From an uncultured Bacteroidaceae bacterium (GTDB taxonomy: Bacteria; Bacteroidota; Bacteroidia; Bacteroidales; Bacteroidaceae), in assembly GCA_905233765.1 (NCBI GenBank), contig CAJOCU010000013.1:1-64000 (forward strand): a stretch of DNA of 64,000 bases, in the 5' to 3' direction. Shown here piece after piece: positions 48,554 through 56,242 of this stretch (position 1 is its first letter; every line of letters starts with the position of its first letter). Made by a program: the position numbers and the translations under genes. The notes under the pieces are model-generated. The model did not search any database and was not told where the DNA came from. It saw only the letters and a program-made list of their open reading frames with translations.

Positions 48554-50158
48554 CTATTGTGCGTCTTGCACAGCATTCGACATCTCCTTTGCATAGTTGC
48601 GTCGGGCAACCGCTAAACCAAACTTGTAATCATTCTCAGGGTCTATGCCTGCCGATTGGAGATAAGCAACATACAAACGAGCTGTAATTTCATCATTCTG
48701 CCGAACTATCCGTTCTCTCACAAATTTGAGAATATCGTGTTCCGTTACGAAACTAGCATCAAAGGTTACTGCCAGGCTTCGATTGTAAAATTCCTCGTAT
48801 TCTCTAATAACATCATCCTTTCCTCGGTTTTGAAGAATTGCGACTGTACTCAATGGCAACACTACATGAGTCACTTGTGGGTTCAAGTCCCAGTTCCCGA
48901 ATGCCCCCAAATTGCCACAAATCTGACATAAAAATTGCATATCTCCTCCGAAATGGTCCGGGAAATAGAGTTCTTTGTTTGCAATAGAGTTGTTCGGATA
49001 AGAGAGCGCGTATTTGTGCTTTAGATAATGATTGAGTGTAAAGTTTAGCTCTTTCTTAGCCGGTTCATGGATTGCAAAGTCCTTTGCACTAAGCGATGTA
49101 TCGTAGAGCAAACTGTCTAGTTGCTCGTCACCCGTAATCCTTGCAATATTATAACCATTATGTATTAGATTGGTTATTTCTTGTAATTTCTTGGGACCTA
49201 CATTTCTCTCACCAATCAACACAGCCTGAGTTTTCTTTGTTACAGTATTGCTTCGTTTAGCTCCCATTGCATCAAGGGCTTTTCGAAGTTGACTACGTGA
49301 TATATGAAAGAATCCTGTTATGACAACATTACACCCGAACAGAGGATTTGTGTTAGCTACGTTCAAACGGGAATAATCGACTTCATCAATACCATCATCC
49401 AAGTCACTGTATTCTTTATAAAAAATTGAAGGCGCATGTTGATTCGTACAAGACGATAATGATGTTGATGTCAACGCATCAGAAAATAAGTCTAACTGAC
49501 AAGCTTGATGTTCTGCTCGCTCTTTCTCTTCCTGCAGACGATGCATCTCTTTAACTCGCTTCATTGTTTCGTCTGCTAATATCCAATTAGGCTCTTGACC
49601 ATTGAGAAATGCGATTAGAACTTGTGCACACATGGCAGCATCCTCGCCAGCATCATGATGATTCTCACAGGGTAAGCCAAAGGCATATAAGCAGTTTTCT
49701 AGTCCTATTCCGCCATTCCACCTGTTCGTATCCTCGCGTATAAACAAGCGCATTGAGTCATATATAACATAGGGCGTATGGTGGATAGAATAAGCCCTTA
49801 GATTCTTTTCTATGACCGGGACCTCTACCGATATAGCATTATGGGCCCAAATTTCAGAACCATCAAGGTACATCGCAATCTCTGGCCATACTTCAGGCAG
49901 AATCGGACAATCAGCCGTTGTCTCTGAAGTCATTCCATGAACTTCAGTGGTTTGTTCATCGTATTTATTTCCCAGTGGCTGAATATACCAACTTCTGACT
50001 TCGACAATCTTGGCATTACTCACTACTGCCAAGCCGAACTGACAAATACTTTGGTCATGTCTTGTAGCATATTCAACGTCTATAGCAACGAAATCACGAG
50101 AAGGTGTTTTGTAAGTTGTACACATAATGTCTGATAGCTTTAAATGTTTCATAAGCAT
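48554..50158 (-). CDS. DnaQ-like 3'-5' exonuclease with BRCT domain
   Basis: DFVAIDVEYATRHDQSICQFGLA...HHDAGEDAAMCAQVL; BRCT-like NPLFGCNVVITGFFHISRSQLRKALDAMGAKRSNTVTKKTQAVLIG. Confidence 0.8.
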   Translation of the reverse strand: MLMKHLKLSDIMCTTYKTPSRDFVAIDVEYATRHDQSICQFGLAVVSNAKIVEVRSWYIQPLGNKYDEQTTEVHGMTSETTADCPILPEVWPEIAMYLDGSEIWAHNAISVEVPVIEKNLRAYSIHHTPYVIYDSMRLFIREDTNRWNGGIGLENCLYAFGLPCENHHDAGEDAAMCAQVLIAFLNGQEPNWILADETMKRVKEMHRLQEEKERAEHQACQLDLFSDALTSTSLSSCTNQHAPSIFYKEYSDLDDGIDEVDYSRLNVANTNPLFGCNVVITGFFHISRSQLRKALDAMGAKRSNTVTKKTQAVLIGERNVGPKKLQEITNLIHNGYNIARITGDEQLDSLLYDTSLSAKDFAIHEPAKKELNFTLNHYLKHKYALSYPNNSIANKELYFPDHFGGDMQFLCQICGNLGAFGNWDLNPQVTHVVLPLSTVAILQNRGKDDVIREYEEFYNRSLAVTFDASFVTEHDILKFVRERIVRQNDEITARLYVAYLQSAGIDPENDYKFGLAVARRNYAKEMSNAVQDAQ

Positions 50159-50201
50159 CTGCCATCAATCCGTTATTACACAAAAGAGCGTGATGCTCCT
50201 T

Positions 50202-50386
50202 TGCGCATAGCAAGAGGCGGCGTCGGATGGAGCCTCTGTCTCGTTTGCAGGATGCATCACGCCTAAGCGTGTGCATCGCTATTACAAACGAGAACAGAAG
50301 AACCTTTATATGGCCCACCTGTCACTTATTATTTACGTGCTTGTTATACCAATTAGAGTTTCCGACGCTCTTTGCTATGCGCGAAA
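50202..50386. repeat. nested inverted-repeat element, ~183 bp
   Basis: GCGCATAGCAAGAGGCGGCGTCGGA (50204-50228) vs reverse complement of 50362-50383; inner TCTCGTTTG/CAAACGAGA; innermost GATGCATCACGC-CTAA-GCGTGTGCATC. Confidence 0.75.
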
Positions 50387-50589
50387 TAATAGCGAATGCT
50401 TTTTTTACATCAAAATTATTAGGCACCTCCGCTGAGTTTGCATAGGCTTATGTACCCATTTCATGCCCTTTCGGCTGCAAAGATAGGGAATAATTTATTA
50501 TGGGATGCAAGAAAAACCTGCATTTTTTGCATCGCAGGCCTCAAAATCAAATGGATAATGTCATGAAATTCTAAAATGCAAAAAAATAT

Positions 50590-50835
50590 TTCACCTTCAC
50601 ATCATGACGATAATCTATTGTATAACTGACCGTTATAGCGTGAAGCTTACTATCAAAAGCTTCACAATAGATTCACAAAAGAGTCAAAGTGGATACGCTG
50701 AGCCGAGAAAGGGGTAAACTGGTGAAGGGCTGGTGAAAGGCTGTGAAGCTTTGTGAAGCTTCACCGATGGGGATAGGACTTCTAAACAGAAGTAAACCAG
50801 ATGATTGAGAATAAAGTGTGAACGGTGAAGCTTTT
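50590..50835. repeat. GTGAAGCTT iteron-like motifs in both orientations
   Basis: GTGAAGCTT at 50640, 50743 and 50753; AAGCTTCAC at 50657; GTGAAGCTTCAC palindrome 50753-50764; GGTGAAGC at 50825; TTCACCTTCAC at 50590. Confidence 0.7.
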
Positions 50836-50851
50836 TACGGGCAAAAAAAAT

Positions 50852-50980
50852 GAAGACCGCGGTCTTCGAGCTGTAAGAGCGTGCTCTTCGAAGCGTAAGA
50901 CCGCGGTCTTATTGTTGTTCGGTCGCGACCGAACAACGAGTTCCATGCATGGAACACGCGTTTACCACCAATGGTAAACG
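50852..50980. repeat. array of six consecutive palindromes
   Basis: GAAGACCGCGGTCTTC, AAGAGCgtGCTCTT, TAAGACCGCGGTCTTA, GTTGTTCGGTCGCGACCGAACAAC, GTTCCATGCATGGAAC, CGTTTACCA-CCAA-TGGTAAACG. Confidence 0.95.
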
Positions 50981-51112
50981 GCAACACACTACACTGTATT
51001 TGCGTTTTCAATGCAGGGTGTTGGATGGATTACCATGGAGGAAAAAACACGAATTCTGCATCTGCAATAGATTATTTCCCCTTCTTTGTGATTCAATCAA
51101 GAGATATGTTGT

Positions 51113-51120
51113 ATCTTTGC
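51113..51120 (+). promoter_or_regulatory. -7 box TATCTTTG for RAYT-like gene
   Basis: TAnnTTTG 29 nt upstream of ATG 51150, indicating that the ORF start at 50949 is too early. Confidence 0.55.
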
Positions 51121-51149
51121 GCAGAAAAAACAACATTCTCGCAGGCGAA

Positions 51150-52601
51150 ATGGAGCAGAAGAATGACTATCACCGCATGGGCCGGCGCTGCTGGCGAAAT
51201 AAATACAGCCGACCGGGCATTTACCATGTGACTATTCACGTGGATGAGGCGTTGCGGCAGCCGCTGGGGCGTATAGCCGGCGACCTCGCCATCGCCGACG
51301 GCGAGGCTGGGGCACCGCATGTGGAGCTGTCGGCCATAGGGCGCATGGTGGAGGAGGAGCTGACAACGAGCATCACTGCGCACTACCCATTCATAGAGGT
51401 GCAAGAGCATGTGGTGATGCCGGAACACCTCCATTTCATTCTCCGCGTACATAACAGCATCATCAGCGTCAACGGCCGCGAGACGCATCTGGGACAGGTC
51501 ATCGCGGGCTTCAAGAAGGGCTGCAACCGCCGCTTCTGGGAGATAATGGGAGTGCGGGGTGAACCCGCAAACGCTACGGAGAAAGGAGTGCGGGGTGAAC
51601 CCGCAAGCGCTACGGGTGAAGGGAAAAGAGGGGATGCGGCAGAAGCAAGGGGAATGCGGGGTGAACCCGCAAGCGCTACGGAGAAAGGAATGCGGGGAGA
51701 AGCCGCAGGCGCAGCGGGAATGCGGGGTGAAGGAGAGGGGGAACAGGGCAGCGTGTTGCGTGTTGCGGTTCGCCCGCAAGGATCAATGGGCAATGCGGCA
51801 GCAAAAACCGATAAGCGCACCCCCTCATGGGGCACTACGGACCGCCAGCCGCTGTTCGCTGCAGGCTATGTCGATGTGATGCCACTGTCGCAAGAGCAAT
51901 TGGAAGTGCAGCGGCAATACATCCTGAACAACCCGCGCAGCCGCTTGCAGCGAATGCGCAACCGCGCCTGGCTGCAAACACAACACGCCAGCACCCCTAC
52001 CGCACTCTCCATGCGCGCTCTCAGAGGCTACCTGCAGCGCGAATGCGCGCCGTCGCAGTTCAGCGATGAAATCTGGGAGCGGATTCGGCAACAGCTGCTG
52101 GATGCCAATGGGATGGTTGTCTGCGATAGCTATGGCAACCTGCAGCTGCTCAAGGACACGCTGTTGCCCGTGGTGTGCCATAGGAAGGATGCACGCTGGT
52201 TCCCTCAACAGATGCAGCGCTGCCTTGAGGCTGCTCAGGCGGGTGCTGTGCTGGTGTCGGCACGCATCGCAGGCGGGGAACAGCAGATCATGGACGAGGC
52301 GATGAGGCGAGGCTTTCCCGTAGTCCTTGTGGCTGACAACGGGTTCCCCGAGCGCTATCACCCGTCGGCACGACAGATGGAGCAATGTGGCAATGGAACG
52401 CTGTTGCTGCTGACGCCGTGGAAGTATCACTATCGCCCTGTTGACACGCACATCACAGTGGCCGAATGCAAGACCATGAACTGCGCTGTGCAAGCGATTT
52501 GCAGACGCAAGGACGATTGGTGGCAAACTTTTGGCGATAAGCTGGTGAGGAGGCGGGAGTGGATGGGAGCTAAAATTGAAGAGGAAAGAGAAAAAATGTA
52601 A
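51150..52601 (+). CDS. RAYT-like HUH/Y1 transposase-family protein with repeat linker and C-terminal DprA/LOG-like domain
   Basis: RPGIYHVTIHVDEAL...VVMPEHLHFILRVH (HUH as HLH); putative catalytic Tyr in QRQYILNNPRSRL; C-term AVLVSARIAGGEQQIMDEAMRRGFPVVLVADNGFPERYHPSARQMEQCGNGTLLLLTPWKY. Confidence 0.78.
   Translation: MEQKNDYHRMGRRCWRNKYSRPGIYHVTIHVDEALRQPLGRIAGDLAIADGEAGAPHVELSAIGRMVEEELTTSITAHYPFIEVQEHVVMPEHLHFILRVHNSIISVNGRETHLGQVIAGFKKGCNRRFWEIMGVRGEPANATEKGVRGEPASATGEGKRGDAAEARGMRGEPASATEKGMRGEAAGAAGMRGEGEGEQGSVLRVAVRPQGSMGNAAAKTDKRTPSWGTTDRQPLFAAGYVDVMPLSQEQLEVQRQYILNNPRSRLQRMRNRAWLQTQHASTPTALSMRALRGYLQRECAPSQFSDEIWERIRQQLLDANGMVVCDSYGNLQLLKDTLLPVVCHRKDARWFPQQMQRCLEAAQAGAVLVSARIAGGEQQIMDEAMRRGFPVVLVADNGFPERYHPSARQMEQCGNGTLLLLTPWKYHYRPVDTHITVAECKTMNCAVQAICRRKDDWWQTFGDKLVRRREWMGAKIEEEREKM
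51553..51779 (+). repeat. in-frame hairpin repeats TGCGGG-GTGAA-CCCGCA within the RAYT-like CDS
   Basis: Perfect copies at 51553, 51589 and 51655; variants at 51691 and 51721; related TTGCGG-TTCGC-CCGCAA at 51763. Confidence 0.85.
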
Positions 52602-52661
52602 ATAGTGAATGGTCCGCTCGAAATTTTTCGCTTGAAACTTCAAGAAGTCGTAAATTATCTT

Positions 52662-52669
52662 TATCTTTG
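52662..52669 (+). promoter_or_regulatory. -7 box TATCTTTG
   Basis: TAnnTTTG upstream of ATG 52694. Confidence 0.55.
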
Positions 52670-52693
52670 CGGCCAAACGAGACTTAATCACTT

Positions 52694-53311
52694 ATGAAAG
52701 TTCTACTCATCAACGGAAGCCCACGCGAAAGGGGCAACACATTCACGGCTCTCAACCAAGTGGCCACAACCCTGAACGAAGAAGGCGTCGAGACGGAAAT
52801 CATCAGCATCGGGAAAGCGGCTGTGCAGGGGTGCATCGCCTGCGGATGGTGTGGTCGTACAGGGAAATGCACCTACAACGATGACCTCTACTATCGTGTC
52901 ATGCGCGCGGTGAAGGACGGCATCGACGGCCTCATCATCGGCTCGCCCGTCTATTACGGCGGCCCGAACGGTTCGCTGTGCGCCCTACTCGACCGCGTGT
53001 TCTACTCGCTGGGCAACGAGCTGAAGTTCAAGCCTGGAGCCAGCGTCGTGGTCTGCCGTCGCGGCGGTGCGTCTGCTGCCTTCGACCGGTTGAACAAGTA
53101 TTTCACCATCCTGAACATGCCCGTCGTGAGCTCGCAGTACTGGAACATGGCCTACGGGCAGACACCCGGCCAGGCCAAGGAGGACGAGGAAGGGATGCAG
53201 ACGATGCGTACGCTGGGACGCAACATGGCGTGGATGGTGAAGAAGCTGAACATCGCCGCCGACGGGCACCCCTCTCTGGAACCGCCCGTGCGCACCAATT
53301 TCATCCGATAG
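52694..53311 (+). CDS. flavodoxin-fold NAD(P)H-dependent FMN reductase family protein
   Basis: MKVLLINGSPRERGNTFTAL...CIACGWC...LIIGSPVYYGGPNGSLCALLDRVFYS. Confidence 0.9.
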   Translation: MKVLLINGSPRERGNTFTALNQVATTLNEEGVETEIISIGKAAVQGCIACGWCGRTGKCTYNDDLYYRVMRAVKDGIDGLIIGSPVYYGGPNGSLCALLDRVFYSLGNELKFKPGASVVVCRRGGASAAFDRLNKYFTILNMPVVSSQYWNMAYGQTPGQAKEDEEGMQTMRTLGRNMAWMVKKLNIAADGHPSLEPPVRTNFIR

Positions 53312-53387
53312 GCTGCCGCGGGACGCAAAAATCGGCCTCTCGCGAAAGGTTTTGCCCATTTCCTTTGGTAGTGTGCAGGAAAAATGC

Positions 53388-53395
53388 TACTTTTG
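53388..53395 (+). promoter_or_regulatory. -7 box TACTTTTG
   Basis: TAnnTTTG upstream of ppdK. Confidence 0.5.
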
Positions 53396-53449
53396 CGCAC
53401 TTGAACTTACAAATATTCATTATTCATCCTTTTAATACAAACAAAACTA

Positions 53450-56170
53450 ATGAGTCAAAAACGTGTTTACACCTTCGGCAACGGACAAGCTGAAGGTAAC
53501 GCGCAGATGCGCGAGCAGCTCGGTGGCAAGGGTGCCAATCTGGCTGAAATGAACCTCATTGGCGTTCCCGTTCCTCCGGGCTTCACCATCACCACCGACG
53601 TGTGCAACGAGTACTACGAGGTGGGTCAGGAGAAGATCATGGAGCTGCTGAACGACGAGGTGATGGCCGCTGTTGCCCACATCGAGAAGCTGATGAACAG
53701 CAAGTTCGGCGACGTGCAGAACCCGCTGCTCGTGAGCGTTCGTTCCGGCGCACGCGCTTCTATGCCCGGTATGATGGACACCATCCTCAACCTGGGTCTG
53801 AACGACGAGGTGGCTGAGGGCATGGCCAAGAAGACCAACAACCCCCACTTCGTGTATGACAGCTACCGCCGCTTCGTGCAGATGTACGGCGACGTGGTGC
53901 TGGAGATGAAGCCCGTGAACAAGACCGACATCGACCCGTTCGAGGAGATCATCGAGAAGGTGAAGGCTGAGCGCGGCATCAAGCTGGACAAGGACCTGAG
54001 CGTGGATGAGCTGAAGAAGCTGGTGAAGCTCTTCAAGGAAGCCATCAAGGCCCGCACCGGCAAGGACTTCCCCAACGATCCCATCGAGCAGCTCTGGGGC
54101 GCTATCTGCGCTGTGTTCCGCAGCTGGATGAACGAGCGCGCCATCCTCTATCGTAAGATGGAAGGAATCCCCGACGAGTGGGGAACCGCTGTCAGCGTGA
54201 TGGCCATGGTGTTCGGCAACATGGGCGAGACCAGTGCTACGGGCGTTTGCTTCAGCCGTGACGCGGCCAACGGCGAGAACCTGTTCAACGGCGAGTACCT
54301 CGTCAACGCACAGGGCGAAGACGTGGTGGCTGGTATCCGCACACCCCAGCAGATCACCAAGATCGGCAGCCAGCGTTGGGCAGAGCGCGCAGGCATCAGC
54401 GAGGCTGACCGCGCCGCCAAGTACCCCTCCATGGAAGAGGCTATGCCCGAGATCTACAAGGAGCTCGACGGCATCCAGAACAAGCTCGAGGAGCACTACC
54501 GCGACATGCAGGATATGGAGTTCACCGTTCAGGAAGGCAAGCTCTGGTTCCTGCAGACACGTAACGGTAAGCGCACGGGCGCTGCCATGGTGAAGATCGC
54601 CATCGACCTGCTCCACGAGGGCAAGATCGACGAGAAGACCGCCATCATGCGCTGCGAGCCCCAGAAGCTCGACGAGCTGCTGCACCCCGTCTTCGACAAG
54701 AAGGCTCTCTCCACCGCTAAGGTCATCGCTCAGGGTCTGCCCGCATCACCGGGCGCAGGCTGCGGTCAGATCGTGTTCCACGCTGACGACGCACAGGCCT
54801 GGCACGCCGACGGTCATAAGGTGGTCCTCGTCCGCATTGAGACCAGCCCCGAAGACCTCGCCGGCATGAGCGCTGCTGAAGGTATCCTCACCGCACGTGG
54901 CGGTATGACCTCTCACGCTGCCGTCGTGGCTCGTGGTATGGGTAAGTGCTGCGTCAGCGGCGTAGGCTCACTGAATGTTGACTACAAGGCCAAGACCGTG
55001 GAAATCGACGGCGTGGTCTATAAGGAAGGCGACTACATCTCCATCAACGGTACCACCGGTCAGGTGTATGCCGGCGAGGTTCCCACGAAGGCTGCTGAAC
55101 TCAGCGGCGACTTCAAGGAGCTCATGGACCTCTGCGACAAGTACACCAAGCTGCAGGTTCGCACCAACGCCGACACGCCCCACGATGCTGAAGTGGCTCG
55201 CGCCTTCGGTGCCAAGGGTATCGGTCTGACCCGTACGGAGCACATGTTCTTCGACGACCAGAAGATCATCGCCATGCGCCAGATGATTCTCGCCGACACC
55301 GTTGAGGGTCGCGAGAAGGCTCTTGCCAAGCTCCTCCCCTACCAGAAGGCTGACTTCAAGGGCATCCTCAAGGCCATGAACGGTCTGCCCGTGAACATCC
55401 GCCTCTTGGATCCCCCTCTCCACGAGTTCGTGCCCCACGATCTCGCCGGTCAGGAGACGATGGCCAAGGAGATGGGCGTGGACCTCGCCACCATCCAGCG
55501 CCGCGTTGCCAGCCTCGCCGAGAACAACCCGATGCTGGGTCACCGCGGTTGCCGTCTGGGCATCACCTTCCCCGAAATCACAGCCATGCAGACCCGCGCC
55601 ATCCTCGGCGCCGCTTGCGAGCTGAAGAAGGAAGGCTTCGATCCCAAGCCCGAAATCATGGTGCCCCTGATTGGTATCCTCCACGAGCTCAAGCAGCAGA
55701 AGGCTATCATCCAGAAGGTCGCCGAAGAGGTCTTCGAGGAGTATGGCGTGAAGGTTGAATTCGAGATCGGTACGATGATCGAGATTCCTCGCGCTGCCCT
55801 CACCGCTGACCGCATCGCCACCGAGGCAGAGTACTTCTCCTTCGGCACCAACGACCTGACGCAGATGACCTTCGGCTACAGCCGCGACGATATCGCCAGC
55901 TTCCTGCCCGTCTATCTCGACAAGAAGATCCTGAAGGTTGACCCGTTCCAGGTGCTCGACCAGAAGGGCGTCGGCAAGCTCGTGAAGTACGCCGTTGAGA
56001 AGGGCCGCGAAGTGCGTCCTACGCTCCGCTGCGGTATCTGCGGCGAGCACGGCGGCGAGCCCAGCTCCGTGAAGTTCTGCGCTAAGATTGGTCTGAACTA
56101 CGCCAGCTGCTCACCCTTCCGCGTGCCCATCGCACGTCTGGCTGCCGCCCAGGCTGCTGTCGAGGGATAA
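53450..56170 (+). CDS. ppdK: pyruvate, phosphate dikinase
   Basis: RVYTFGNGQAEGNAQMREQLGGKGANLAEM...GILTARGGMTSHAAVVARGMGK. Confidence 0.97.
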   Translation: MSQKRVYTFGNGQAEGNAQMREQLGGKGANLAEMNLIGVPVPPGFTITTDVCNEYYEVGQEKIMELLNDEVMAAVAHIEKLMNSKFGDVQNPLLVSVRSGARASMPGMMDTILNLGLNDEVAEGMAKKTNNPHFVYDSYRRFVQMYGDVVLEMKPVNKTDIDPFEEIIEKVKAERGIKLDKDLSVDELKKLVKLFKEAIKARTGKDFPNDPIEQLWGAICAVFRSWMNERAILYRKMEGIPDEWGTAVSVMAMVFGNMGETSATGVCFSRDAANGENLFNGEYLVNAQGEDVVAGIRTPQQITKIGSQRWAERAGISEADRAAKYPSMEEAMPEIYKELDGIQNKLEEHYRDMQDMEFTVQEGKLWFLQTRNGKRTGAAMVKIAIDLLHEGKIDEKTAIMRCEPQKLDELLHPVFDKKALSTAKVIAQGLPASPGAGCGQIVFHADDAQAWHADGHKVVLVRIETSPEDLAGMSAAEGILTARGGMTSHAAVVARGMGKCCVSGVGSLNVDYKAKTVEIDGVVYKEGDYISINGTTGQVYAGEVPTKAAELSGDFKELMDLCDKYTKLQVRTNADTPHDAEVARAFGAKGIGLTRTEHMFFDDQKIIAMRQMILADTVEGREKALAKLLPYQKADFKGILKAMNGLPVNIRLLDPPLHEFVPHDLAGQETMAKEMGVDLATIQRRVASLAENNPMLGHRGCRLGITFPEITAMQTRAILGAACELKKEGFDPKPEIMVPLIGILHELKQQKAIIQKVAEEVFEEYGVKVEFEIGTMIEIPRAALTADRIATEAEYFSFGTNDLTQMTFGYSRDDIASFLPVYLDKKILKVDPFQVLDQKGVGKLVKYAVEKGREVRPTLRCGICGEHGGEPSSVKFCAKIGLNYASCSPFRVPIARLAAAQAAVEG

Positions 56171-56186
56171 GCAACCACGCAATAAG

Positions 56187-56222
56187 AAAGAGAGCGCTGC
56201 CCGATGGGGTGGCGCTCTCTTT
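56187..56222. terminator. terminator between convergent genes
   Basis: AAAGAGAGCGC...GCGCTCTCTTTT. Confidence 0.8.
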
Positions 56223-56242
56223 TATTTAACAAAAGCAAATAA

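Noticed and set aside
48875-48895. tRNA T-arm-like GTGGGTTCAAGTCCCAG
   Set aside because: Lies inside the exonuclease CDS with no acceptor stem or anticodon arm around it.
50949-51149. Upstream extension of the RAYT-like ORF (start at 50949)
   Set aside because: Overlaps palindromes P5/P6 and precedes a TATCTTTG promoter box; ATG 51150 starts the recognisable domain.
53447-54685. 412 aa minus-strand ORF opposite ppdK (and 360 aa at 54968-56050)
   Set aside because: Low-complexity L/V/H-rich translation antisense to a strongly conserved gene; a codon-bias shadow ORF.
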